The position numbers were made by a program, and so were the translations under genes. A stretch of DNA of 64,000 nucleotides from contig LNDS01000032.1 in NCBI GenBank assembly GCA_001464835.1, positions 95,956 to 159,955 on the forward strand, in the 5' to 3' direction. This document shows, one piece after another, positions 45,204 to 53,225 of this stretch (position 1 is the first letter of the stretch; each line of letters starts with the position of its first letter). The stretch is from Rhizobiales bacterium Ga0077525. GTDB lineage: Bacteria; Pseudomonadota; Alphaproteobacteria; Rhizobiales; Xanthobacteraceae. Under the pieces are notes generated by a model that saw nothing but the letters and a program-made list of their open reading frames with translations, did not search any database and was not told where the DNA came from.

Positions 45204-45476
45204 ATGACCAACAAGCAGATTGAGACCAACACGCCCAACCCCATCATCACCCAGGATGCGCTGGCGCATCTCGGCGACGGGCGATTGGCCTATGTGAAGG
45301 CGATCCGTTCCGAGGATGTCGCCGAAATGTTCCCGCAGGCGCCGCAGATCGCGCCGGGCGTGACCTTGTTCGCGCTGCATGCTGCCGACGGCACGCCGAT
45401 CATGCTCACCGACTCGCGCGAATCGGCGATTGCCAGCGCCTGGAGCAATGAGCTTGAAGCCGTGAGCGTGCACTAA
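45204..45476 (+). CDS. DUF1150 family protein
   Basis: A 90-aa protein with the DUF1150 pattern: LAHLGDGRLAYVKAIRSEDV near residues 21-40, then LFALHAADGTPIMLTDSRES and AIASAWSNELEAVSVH at the end. The family is alphaproteobacterial and usually sits right behind an Hsp20 gene, as here, so co-induction by heat is likely. AAAGGA stands upstream of the ATG. The LHAADGTPIMLTDSR part resembles a small beta-hairpin domain; the molecular role is unknown. Confidence 0.9.
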   Translation: MTNKQIETNTPNPIITQDALAHLGDGRLAYVKAIRSEDVAEMFPQAPQIAPGVTLFALHAADGTPIMLTDSRESAIASAWSNELEAVSVH

Positions 45477-45497
45477 GGCGCTTCATCAAATGATGCT

Positions 45498-45592
45498 GTC
45501 ATGCCCGCGAAAGCGGGCATCCAGTACGCCGTGTCGTTGAAGTCAATTCGATGAGCCGGCGCTGACTGGGTCTCCGCTTTCGCGGGGACGAC
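45498..45592. repeat. Palindromic intergenic repeat
   Basis: Left arm GTCATGCCCGCGAAAGCGGG with CATCCAGTA, right arm CTGGGTCTCCGCTTTCGCGG ending GGGACGAC. Same family as 3327; it lies between the convergent DUF1150 and ptsN genes. Confidence 0.8.
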
Positions 45593-45607
45593 ACGTGAGA
45601 AGCGATG

Positions 45608-46078
45608 CTAAGCGGCGCTGCTCGCCGGCGACATCGCCAGCACCGCATAAAGCGCATCCATGTCGCGCGATTCACGCAACTTGCGGGCAATGTCCGCATC
45701 GCGCAGCAAACGCGCCACGCGCGCCAGCGCCTTGAGATGATCGGCCCCGGCAGCCTCGGGCGCCAGCAGCAGAAAAATCAGATCGACCGGCTGCGAATCG
45801 AGCGCCTCGAAATCGATCGGCCGCTCAAGCCGTGCGAACAGGCCGAACAGCCGGCCGATCTTCGGCAGCTTGCCGTGCGGAATGGCGACGCCGTTGCCGA
45901 CCGCGGTGGAGCCGAGCTTCTCGCGCTGGAGCAGAATTTCGAGAACCGCCTTTTCGTTCTGACCCGTCAGTTCAGCCGCACGCGCGGCAAGTTCGGCAAT
46001 CGCCTGCTTCTTGCCGTTGACCTTCAGCGCCGGAATGATCGCGCTGGGCGCGACGAGATCGGTGAGCGTCATGGACAT
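45608..46078 (-). CDS. ptsN: PTS IIA-like nitrogen-regulatory protein PtsN
   Basis: EIIA(Ntr) of the nitrogen phosphotransferase system, a cytoplasmic regulator phosphorylated by NPr. The active His is in VGNGVAIPHGKLPKIGRLFG; LTDLVAPSAIIPALKVNGKK at the N-terminus and LIFLLLAPEAAGADHLKALA are typical. ATG 46078 is chosen (156 aa); ATG 46072 and a TTG at 46084 are alternatives. It closes the conserved leftward set rpoN-hpf-ptsN, 153 bases after hpf. Confidence 0.95.
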   Translation of the reverse strand: MSMTLTDLVAPSAIIPALKVNGKKQAIAELAARAAELTGQNEKAVLEILLQREKLGSTAVGNGVAIPHGKLPKIGRLFGLFARLERPIDFEALDSQPVDLIFLLLAPEAAGADHLKALARVARLLRDADIARKLRESRDMDALYAVLAMSPASSAA

Positions 46079-46231
46079 GTCCAATGATCGAAAGCGGCGG
46101 CGCCGGGTTGCATAACGGGTTGCGTGGGGTGTGAATGGAGCGGACCATATGCACGGCGTCCGGCGGCGTCAATGGCCGCGATGCGGCCGAAAACGCCGTT
46201 TTTTAACGCGGTTCCAGACTGTCGTGCTGGT

Positions 46232-46543
46232 TTAAGTGCCGCGGCGCGCCTGATTATCCTTGAGCCGGCGCTTGTAGCGGCGCAGCCGCTTTTCGATATG
46301 ACCGGCGGCCTGGTCGGCGCTGTCATAGGCGTCCGCCGCCATTCCCTCGGCTTCGAGCGAAGCGCCCGAATCGAGATGCAGGACACACTCTGTGCGGAAG
46401 CCGAAGCCATCGCGGCCGACGGTCGCATGCCCTGTGTAGCCGCCGCGAAAGTATTTCGATGTCGCTTCTTCGACGCGGTCGATAATGCGTTGCTGTAGTG
46501 AAAGGCCGATACTGATGTTTTGTCCCGAGACACGTAAAGGCAT
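46232..46543 (-). CDS. hpf: Ribosome hibernation promoting factor, short form
   Basis: HPF/YfiA-family protein that binds the 30S subunit in stationary phase. The N-terminal domain is complete: MPLRVSGQNISIGLSLQQRI, YFRGGYTGHATVGRDGFGFR, TECVLHLDSGASLEAEGMAA and HIEKRLRRYKRRLKDNQARR. AAGGAGG stands before the ATG. At 103 aa it lacks the linker and C-terminal dimerisation domain of the ~190-200-aa long HPF that this N-terminal sequence resembles, and I find no trace of that domain in any frame before ptsN. It lies between rpoN and ptsN as usual. Confidence 0.9.
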   Translation of the reverse strand: MPLRVSGQNISIGLSLQQRIIDRVEEATSKYFRGGYTGHATVGRDGFGFRTECVLHLDSGASLEAEGMAADAYDSADQAAGHIEKRLRRYKRRLKDNQARRGT

Positions 46544-46723
46544 ACGTCGAGCCTCCTTGTCGGGTGCGAGCCTCGATCCACGGCACAGTCGCCGCGGTTT
46601 ATTCCGCACCATTTTTCCAGCGGGCTAATCATATCATCTGCGAATCGTTCCCCACGTCAATGGACGAATTTTCGACGCGGGCCTTGCCAAGAAGAAGATT
46701 TAGGCTTCGCTAAAAAGAACCGA

Positions 46724-48268
46724 TCAAACATTGGCCGCTTGCTTTTCACGGCGGCGCTGAACTGACGATGGTATCCGCATCGCCTCGCGGTATTTGGCGA
46801 CCGTGCGGCGCGCAATGTCAATGCCGGCTTCGCGCAATTTATCGACGATCGTGTCGTCCGACAGCACATCGGCCGGAGGCTCTGCGTCGATCAACTGCCG
46901 GATGCGGTGACGCACCGATTCGGCCGAATGCGCATCGCCGCCGTCGGCGGCCGCGATCGACGACGTAAAAAAATATTTCAGTTCGAAAATGCCGCGGCTG
47001 GTCGCCATGTATTTATTGGCGGTAACGCGCGACACCGTCGACTCATGCATGCCGATCGCGTCGGCCACGGTCTTGAGATTGAGTGGCCGCAGATGCTGCA
47101 CGCCCTTGACGAAGAAACCGTCCTGCTGACGCACGATCTCGCTGGAGACTTTCAGGATGGTCTTGGCGCGCTGATCGAGCGCGCGCACCAACCAGGTCGC
47201 GGTTTGCAGGCAATCGGCGAGATAGGTTTTATCCTTGTCGTTGCGCGTCGTCTTCGACACTTGCGCATGATAGCGCTGGCTAATCAGCACTTTTGGCAAG
47301 GTGTCGGAATTCAGTTCGACCTGCCATGAACCGTCCGGCGCCGCGCGCACGAATACATCCGGCACGATCGGCTGCACCAAAGTTGAGCCGAAGGCCAAGC
47401 CTGGTTTTGGATTGAGATTGCGAATTTCCGCGATCATGTCGACGAGGTCTTCGTCATCGACGGCGCACAGGCGGCGCAGCGCGGCGAGATCGCGCTTAGC
47501 CAAAAGCGGCAGATTTTCAACCAGAGCCCGCATCGCCGGATCGAAACGATTGCGTTCTTTGAGTTGCAACGCGAGACATTCGGTCAGGCTGCGCGCGCAG
47601 ATGCCGGCAGGGTCGAGCGCCTGAAGCACAGCGAGCACCTTTTCGACTTCGGCAAGCGGCGCGCCGAGCTTGTCGGCAACGGTCTGCAAATCGCCGACGA
47701 GATAGCCGGTCTCGTCCACCATATCGATCAGGTACTGGCCGATCATGCGCTGGACCGGATCGCTGATCGCCAGCGCCATCTGCTCGCTTAAATGATCGCC
47801 GAGCGTGATCTCGGCAGTGACGAAGGCCTCCAGGTTGTAGCCGCCGTCTTCGCCGCCAGTGCCGGACCCGGACCATTCCGTGTAAGTCGGCGGCGGCGTT
47901 TCGACGGCCGAAGTTTTTTCGCCGCCGTCATCGGGAAATACGTTCTCTAGCTCGGTGCCGAGACCCTGCTCCATTGAGGCGCGGCTGGTTTCCCGCTCGG
48001 CGCCGGCCCAATCATCGGAAACGCTTGCTTCGGTACCGGCATCAAACTGGTCGCCGTCGCCGTCGAAAGAGGCTTCAGGCTCGGGCGCGGACGCCGGCCC
48101 ATCATCCTCCCCGGCGCGCTCAAGCAACGGATTGCGCTCGAGCTCGCCCTCGACATAGGCGGCCAGGTCCAGGCTGGAGAGTTGCAGCAGCTTGATGGCT
48201 TGCATCAGCTGCGGCGTCATCACCAGCGCTTGGCTCTGACGGAACTCGAGTCGTTGCGACAGCGCCAT
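46724..48268 (-). CDS. rpoN: RNA polymerase sigma-54 factor
   Basis: Directs transcription from -24/-12 promoters (nitrogen, motility and other genes) with enhancer-binding activators. The 514-aa protein shows the Gln/Leu-rich region I (QRLEFRQSQALVMTPQLMQA), an acidic region II, the core-binding domain (PAGICARSLTECLALQLKER), the helix-turn-helix AIGMHESTVSRVTANKYMAT and the RpoN box ARRTVAKYREAMRIPSS. It is followed leftward by hpf and ptsN and preceded by lptB, the classic alphaproteobacterial order. Confidence 0.97.
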   Translation of the reverse strand: MALSQRLEFRQSQALVMTPQLMQAIKLLQLSSLDLAAYVEGELERNPLLERAGEDDGPASAPEPEASFDGDGDQFDAGTEASVSDDWAGAERETSRASMEQGLGTELENVFPDDGGEKTSAVETPPPTYTEWSGSGTGGEDGGYNLEAFVTAEITLGDHLSEQMALAISDPVQRMIGQYLIDMVDETGYLVGDLQTVADKLGAPLAEVEKVLAVLQALDPAGICARSLTECLALQLKERNRFDPAMRALVENLPLLAKRDLAALRRLCAVDDEDLVDMIAEIRNLNPKPGLAFGSTLVQPIVPDVFVRAAPDGSWQVELNSDTLPKVLISQRYHAQVSKTTRNDKDKTYLADCLQTATWLVRALDQRAKTILKVSSEIVRQQDGFFVKGVQHLRPLNLKTVADAIGMHESTVSRVTANKYMATSRGIFELKYFFTSSIAAADGGDAHSAESVRHRIRQLIDAEPPADVLSDDTIVDKLREAGIDIARRTVAKYREAMRIPSSVQRRREKQAANV

Positions 48269-48430
48269 AGAGGGGTTTCCCGGCGGAAACTGGTCCGATT
48301 CTTGCTTGAATCTCTATAGCAGGTCTTTGGCGGACGCGGTATGAGATTCCGCACCGCAGCATTGCACAAATTTTTGGCAACAAAATTATGCAGCTAGTTT
48401 ATAGGGCCCTGGCTTGCCTCGAAACGTCGG

Positions 48431-49324
48431 CTAAAGCCGGAATTCTTCGCCGAGATACAGCCGCCGGACGTCCGGGTTATTCACGATATCCTCAGCCCGG
48501 CCTTCCATCAGCACTTCGCCGGAATAAATGATGTAGGCGCGGTCGGTCAGGCCGAGCGTTTCACGCACATTGTGATCGGTAATCAGCACGCCGATGCCGC
48601 GGTTGGTCAGGTGGCGCACCAGTTGCTGGATATCGCCAACGGCAATCGGATCGATGCCGGCGAACGGCTCGTCGAGCAGCATGTAGCTCGGCCGCGTCGC
48701 CAGCGCGCGCGCGATTTCGACACGGCGGCGCTCGCCGCCGGACAGCGCGATGGTCGGCGTTTTGCGCAGGCGGGTGATGTTGAACTCTTCCAGCAGCGCG
48801 TTGAGATCAGCCTCGCGGCGGCGGCGGTCCGGCTCGACCACTTCGAGCACCGCGCGGATATTGTCCTCGACATTGAGGCCGCGAAAAATCGAAGATTCCT
48901 GCGGCAAATAGCCGATGCCGAGGCGCGCGCGCTGATACATCGGCAGCACCGTGACGTCGTAGCCGTCCAGCTCGATGCGGCCGCGGTCGGCCTTGATCAG
49001 GCCGGTGATCATGTAGAAAACCGTGGTCTTGCCGGCGCCGTTCGGGCCGAGCAGGCCGACCGCCTCACCGCGGCGAACATACAGGGTGACGCCCTTGACC
49101 ACCTTGCGGGCGCCGAAACTCTTCTCAATGCCATGCGCGGCGAGATAATGGCGCGCGGCCTGGCGCGTGGCATCGCCGCGCGGCCGAACCGCCGGCTGCT
49201 GTTGCGCAGCCGCGCCGGCCGCCGGACGCGCCTGATGTGCTGGCTGCCCATTGGGCGCGAGCGGCGGCTGCGCGGGACGGCGCGCGGGCGGCTGTCTGCG
49301 CCGAAACAGCGAAATGATATTCAA
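48431..49324 (-). CDS. lptB: Lipopolysaccharide export ABC transporter ATPase LptB
   Basis: Cytoplasmic ATPase that powers LPS extraction by LptFG. Walker A is GLLGPNGAGKTTVFYMITGL, Q-loop GIGYLPQESSIFRGL, signature ALSGGERRRVEIARAL, Walker B YMLLDEPFAGIDPI and switch His VLITDHNVRET. An N-terminal ~50-residue Pro/Gln/Ala-rich tail (RRRQPPARRPAQPP) precedes the ATPase. The start is uncertain: I propose a TTG at 49324 with GGGGT upstream (297 aa), because the frame further upstream runs into lptA and shows no ATG with support. Confidence 0.93.
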   Translation of the reverse strand: MNIISLFRRRQPPARRPAQPPLAPNGQPAHQARPAAGAAAQQQPAVRPRGDATRQAARHYLAAHGIEKSFGARKVVKGVTLYVRRGEAVGLLGPNGAGKTTVFYMITGLIKADRGRIELDGYDVTVLPMYQRARLGIGYLPQESSIFRGLNVEDNIRAVLEVVEPDRRRREADLNALLEEFNITRLRKTPTIALSGGERRRVEIARALATRPSYMLLDEPFAGIDPIAVGDIQQLVRHLTNRGIGVLITDHNVRETLGLTDRAYIIYSGEVLMEGRAEDIVNNPDVRRLYLGEEFRL

Positions 49325-49460
49325 CCGGTTACCCCGCGCCGCATTAATGGCGAGCCCAAATCCAACCTTATCCCTATGCCCAACCTTAGCTGATTCCCCA
49401 CCGATTGCGCGCGCAGGCAGAACCAGGCGGCGGCAAGATCGCGATGGTTGACGCGGTGGC

Positions 49461-50183
49461 TCAATTGAACGGCTTGCCGGGCACCGGGCTGCGCAAGGCG
49501 CCGCCGCCTGGAGCCGGCGCCGGCGTGCCCGGTTTGGCGGCAGCGTCCGGCGTCTGGCCACCCGGCAGGAAGAGGCCCTGCACCCGGCCGGTGCCGCCTT
49601 TGCCGGATTCGACGCGCGATACGCCGGAGGTGAGATCGACCACGAGCTTTTCGCCGCGCAGGACGTTCTTGCCTTGCGTCATCATGACATTGCCGGTGAG
49701 CGTGACGGTGTTGCTCTTCATGTCGAAAATGCCGAGCTCGCCGGTCGCGGTCTGATCCTTCTGCGTCACCACGACGGCGCCATGCGCTTCGAGGCGCTTG
49801 ATCTTCTGCTCGCCGCCCGGTCCCGGCTGCGCCGCCGGCATGCTCTTGGCGGCGCTCTTGTTGCCGCCCGAAGCGCCGGTGACGGATTCGCCGCCTTCGT
49901 AAAAGACCACCAAAGTCTTCGAGCGCATGCCGGTGTCGCCCTGCTTGACGCGCACGTCGCCGCTGAAGGTCGCGATCTTATCCTTGTCGCGCACTTCCAA
50001 GGTCGCCGATTCGATGTGCACCGGCTCGTCGCGATTCTGCGAAAAGCCCTGCAAGGCGTTCGGCGGGCCTTTGGCCGCGGAGTTAGCCGCGGGCGCGGCT
50101 TGCTGCGCATTCAACGCCGGCGCTGACATCAGCAACGCAGCAACAATGAGAAGCAACACACCCGGATTTCGACGCACGCTCAT
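49461..50183 (-). CDS. lptA: Periplasmic LPS-bridge protein LptA
   Basis: OstA-like beta-jellyroll protein that carries lipopolysaccharide across the periplasm. Signal peptide VLLLIVAALLMSAPALNAQ, then PVHIESATLEVRDKDKIATF, GDVRVKQGDTGMRSKTLVVF and TLTGNVMMTQGKNVLRGEKL with VVDLTSGVSRVE. The 240-aa protein has a Ser/Gly/Pro-rich insertion (residues ~100-125) and a Pro/Gly tail. Its ATG overlaps the lptC stop (ATGA). lptB follows after a gap that depends on the lptB start. Confidence 0.93.
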   Translation of the reverse strand: MSVRRNPGVLLLIVAALLMSAPALNAQQAAPAANSAAKGPPNALQGFSQNRDEPVHIESATLEVRDKDKIATFSGDVRVKQGDTGMRSKTLVVFYEGGESVTGASGGNKSAAKSMPAAQPGPGGEQKIKRLEAHGAVVVTQKDQTATGELGIFDMKSNTVTLTGNVMMTQGKNVLRGEKLVVDLTSGVSRVESGKGGTGRVQGLFLPGGQTPDAAAKPGTPAPAPGGGALRSPVPGKPFN

Positions 50184-50893
50184 TTCTGGCCGATCTTCTC
50201 TTTGGGAACGGCGGTGCCGTTAAGCATCAGAACCATGTTCACGCCGCCATGAAACCGCACCAAAGTGCCGGAATCGACGACTTCCAGTCTATTGGCGTTG
50301 AGGATGCCTTGCAGCATTTCCAGTTCGACCGGTCTGTCGGAAACGACATTGCCTTTGCGCACGTCGATGGTCGCCTCGCTCAGTTTGCCGGTGTTGCCGT
50401 TCGACGACGTCAGCAGGATGTTGCCGGCAAGCTGGAGCATCTCTTTCTTGGTGTCATAGACGCCGGTATTCGCCACCATTGTCATGGTGCTTTTGTCTTC
50501 CATCTCTATCTTGGCGTTGATGCTGTTCAACTCCACGATGTCCGGCTTGGTCATGTCCTGCGCCGCGGCCTTGGCGGTGAATTCGTAAGCGCGCTGATCT
50601 TTGGTGAAGCCGTTGACGCGCGGCTGTTCCATGGTGATCTTGGTGCCGGAGACGACCAGATCGCCTATGTTGACCGGCAGCGCGGTGAACAAGCGCATCG
50701 GATTAAGCCACGTCAGCAACGACAGCGCGACCAGTGCAACGACGATGCCGACCGGCAGCCCGACGCGCAGGAAGCGCACCATGCGGCTGTGGCGGCGCGC
50801 GGCGCGAAAGGCGCGCTCGCTGTCGCCCCGGCTCATGTTCCAGTAGGCGCGCACCGCCTCCGGATCGGCTCTGGCTGTAATCACCCGGCTCAT
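50180..50893 (-). CDS. lptC: LPS export protein LptC
   Basis: Single-pass membrane protein that links LptBFG to LptA. An Arg-rich cytoplasmic N-terminus is followed by a transmembrane helix (LPVGIVVALVALSLLTWLNP). The periplasmic part is LptC-like: ITMEQPRVNGFTKDQRAYEF, GVYDTKKEMLQLAGNILLTS and GKLSEATIDVRKGNVVSDRP. The ATG at 50893 gives 237 aa; the frame continues to 50983. It is the first gene of the lptC-lptA pair, downstream of rnd on the same strand. Confidence 0.92.
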   Translation of the reverse strand: MSRVITARADPEAVRAYWNMSRGDSERAFRAARRHSRMVRFLRVGLPVGIVVALVALSLLTWLNPMRLFTALPVNIGDLVVSGTKITMEQPRVNGFTKDQRAYEFTAKAAAQDMTKPDIVELNSINAKIEMEDKSTMTMVANTGVYDTKKEMLQLAGNILLTSSNGNTGKLSEATIDVRKGNVVSDRPVELEMLQGILNANRLEVVDSGTLVRFHGGVNMVLMLNGTAVPKEKIGQK

Positions 50894-51039
50894 GGTGCGA
50901 AAACTTCGCGCTCCGTTATCCGACTGCTTTGACGAAACCCCGTTACTCCGCCCGGCAACCTGACTGGCGAATATGGCTCCCAAGCGGCAGCGCCATCACA
51001 AACGGCATCCAGGCGCCAAGGGCCGAACGGCGGGATCTT

Positions 51040-51666
51040 TTAAGTCCTCGTCGCCGAATGTGAAAAAATGTCCTCATTGGCCCAGCCGCCGAGATCGAGC
51101 CGCACCCGGTCCGGCAGGAAACCGAAGCTGGCCTTGGCGAGATCGGCGCGGCCTTCGCGCGCCAGCATCGCGTCAAGTTTATCCATCAACGCATGCAAAT
51201 GCAGAACGTCGGTCGCGGCATAGGCGACCTGCGGATCGCTCAAGGTCTCGGCACCCCAGTCGGACGACTGCTGCTGCTTGGACAGATCGACGCCGATCAG
51301 TTCCCGCGCCAGGTCCTTGAGGCCGTGCCGGTCGGTATAGGTGCGGGCGATACGCGAGGCGATCTTGGTGCAGTAGACCGGTTCGGCCATGACGCCGAAT
51401 GCCTTGAACAGCACGCCCATGTCGAAGCGACCGTAATGGAAGATTTTGAGCACCGACTTGTCGGCGAGCAGGCGCTGGATATTCGGCGCGCTGGTCTGTC
51501 CCGCGGCGATCTGCACCACGTCGGCGGAGCCGTCACCGGGCGAAAGCTGGACGACGCAGAGCCGGTCGCGGCTCGGGTCCAGGCCCATGGTTTCGGTATC
51601 GATCGCCACTGCGCCCTTGTAGGCGTTCAGGTTGGGCAAATCGCCGCGATGCAGTCGGACGGTCAT
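51040..51666 (-). CDS. rnd: Ribonuclease D-family 3'-5' exonuclease (no HRDC domain)
   Basis: A 208-aa DEDDy exonuclease that trims RNA 3' ends. The acidic residues are in VAIDTETMGLDPSRDR (ExoI), FHYGRFDMGVLFKAFG (ExoII) and YAATDVLHLHALMDKL (ExoIII, with the Tyr). The HRDC domains of E. coli RNase D are absent, as in other short alphaproteobacterial versions. The ATG at 51666 is the family start; the frame is open upstream into tRNA-Leu, which is antisense noise. It precedes lptC. Confidence 0.92.
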   Translation of the reverse strand: MTVRLHRGDLPNLNAYKGAVAIDTETMGLDPSRDRLCVVQLSPGDGSADVVQIAAGQTSAPNIQRLLADKSVLKIFHYGRFDMGVLFKAFGVMAEPVYCTKIASRIARTYTDRHGLKDLARELIGVDLSKQQQSSDWGAETLSDPQVAYAATDVLHLHALMDKLDAMLAREGRADLAKASFGFLPDRVRLDLGGWANEDIFSHSATRT

Positions 51667-51780
51667 TCTGATTTCCGGGTTCCGGGTTGCCGGTTGATCG
51701 CGCGCCACCCGGTCCGATGAGCCGGTTTTCGCCCCGGGAGCCCCGCGATTCGCGATCATACGCGGGAAACTTAATAGATT

Positions 51781-51867
<87 letters not shown>

Positions 51868-52098
51868 AAGGCTTTAGAGCCAAGTCTTTTGAACTCAGCG
51901 GGGTCTAGGTACGGATCGGCCATCGCCTTGTCAATTGAGCCGCCTGGAGGATGTATTTCCCCGGCCTTGCGGCGGCTTGTTGGAGCGGCCTTCAACCATC
52001 TTGCCGCCCCACACCAGCGCTCTATAAAGACCGGGACACCTCGAATCCGCTGGCGCCTTTACGCCCTAAAACACCTGTTTGCGAAGCGAGCGCGGAAA

Positions 52099-53073
52099 AT
52101 GACCGCCAGATCCAATTTCGATACCCTCGTCACCGTTTACGGCGGCTCGGGCTTTCTCGGCCGCCACGTCGTGCGGGCTTTGGCCAAGCGCGATTACCGC
52201 GTCCGCGTCGCCGTGCGCCGGCCCGATCTCGCGTTCCATTTGCAGCCGCTCGGCCGTGTCGGGCAGATCCACGCGGTGCAAGCCAATTTGCGCGACACCA
52301 CCTCGGTCGAGGCCGCCGCCCGCGGCGCCCACGTTCTGGTCAACCTGACCGGCATCCTGAAAGAAGGCGGCCGCCAGCGTTTCGACACGATCCACAGCTT
52401 CGGCGCCGAGCAGGTGGCGCTCGCCGCCAGCGCCCACGGCGCTCGCATGGTGCATGTCTCGGCCATCGGCGCCGACGAGAACTCGCCGGCCGCTTATGCC
52501 CGCTCCAAAGCGGTCGCCGAACGGCTGGTGCTGGCGGCGCAGCCGCAGGCCATCATCATGCGACCGTCAATCCTGTTCGGGCCGGAAGACGATTTCTTCA
52601 ACCGCTTTGCATCGCTGGCCCGCATGTCGCCGGTCCTGCCGCTGATCGGCGGCGGCCACACCAAATTCCAGCCGGCCTTTGTCGGCGACGTCGCCAAGGC
52701 GATCGCCAACGCGGTCGATGGCAAATTGCGCGCAGGCACGATTTACGAACTCGGCGGCCCGGACGTGCACACGTTCAAGGAGCTGATGCAGTACATCCTC
52801 GCCACAATCGAGCGAAAGCGCCTTCTGGTGCCGCTGCCGTTCTTCGCCGCCAGGTTCAAGGCGCTGTTCCTGCAATTCGCGCCGGCGCCTTTGACGCTGA
52901 CGCCCGGCCAGGTCGACATGCTGCGCACCGACAATGTCGTCTCCGACGCGGCGATTGCCGACAAGCGCACCTTCGCCGGCATCGGCATCGAGCCGGAACC
53001 GATCGAGGCCATCGTGCCGTCTTATCTCTGGCGCTTCCGCAAAGCCGGACAGTTCAGGAGCCGCGTCGCATGA
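52099..53073 (+). CDS. Complex I NDUFA9-like NAD(P)-binding protein
   Basis: An atypical short-chain dehydrogenase of 324 aa, resembling the NDUFA9 accessory subunit of respiratory complex I. The nucleotide-binding motif is VTVYGGSGFLGRHVVRALAK; further family segments are VNLTGILKEGGRQRFDTIHS, VHVSAIGADENSPAAYARSK, AIIMRPSILFGPEDDFFNRF and FQPAFVGDVAKAIANAV. The SAIGAD...YARSK arrangement keeps the Tyr-x3-Lys pattern. Whether it joins complex I in this bacterium is not shown. The last Ala codon and TGA stop lie in a palindromic repeat. Confidence 0.9.
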   Translation: MTARSNFDTLVTVYGGSGFLGRHVVRALAKRDYRVRVAVRRPDLAFHLQPLGRVGQIHAVQANLRDTTSVEAAARGAHVLVNLTGILKEGGRQRFDTIHSFGAEQVALAASAHGARMVHVSAIGADENSPAAYARSKAVAERLVLAAQPQAIIMRPSILFGPEDDFFNRFASLARMSPVLPLIGGGHTKFQPAFVGDVAKAIANAVDGKLRAGTIYELGGPDVHTFKELMQYILATIERKRLLVPLPFFAARFKALFLQFAPAPLTLTPGQVDMLRTDNVVSDAAIADKRTFAGIGIEPEPIEAIVPSYLWRFRKAGQFRSRVA

Positions 53074-53135
53074 TCCCGAAAAGCATGTCCTCGAATTGAT
53101 CGGGGATGGGAACCGGTTTTCGGATAAGATCATGC
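53068..53135. repeat. GCATGATC...GATCATGC palindromic repeat, long form
   Basis: Same ends and core as the copy at 17085 (GCATGATCCCGAAAAG at the left, AACCGGTTTTCGGA, GATCATGC at the right), but with a ~23-base insert beginning CATGTCCTCGAATTGATCGG that can itself fold. It contains the last Ala codon and stop of the upstream gene. Confidence 0.85.
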
Positions 53136-53225
53136 GGAAAAAATAAGCTTAAACGGACGTTCCTTGAAAAAGCCGGAAGCATATTCGGCGCAGATCGTTC
53201 GCAACCGGGGGGTTGGGGAGAGTGC

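Noticed and set aside
48269..48430. A possible sigma-54 promoter (TGGCA...TATGCA) upstream of rpoN
   Set aside because: The spacing and the -12 element do not fit the TGGCAC-N5-TTGCA consensus, and the orientation is opposite to rpoN.
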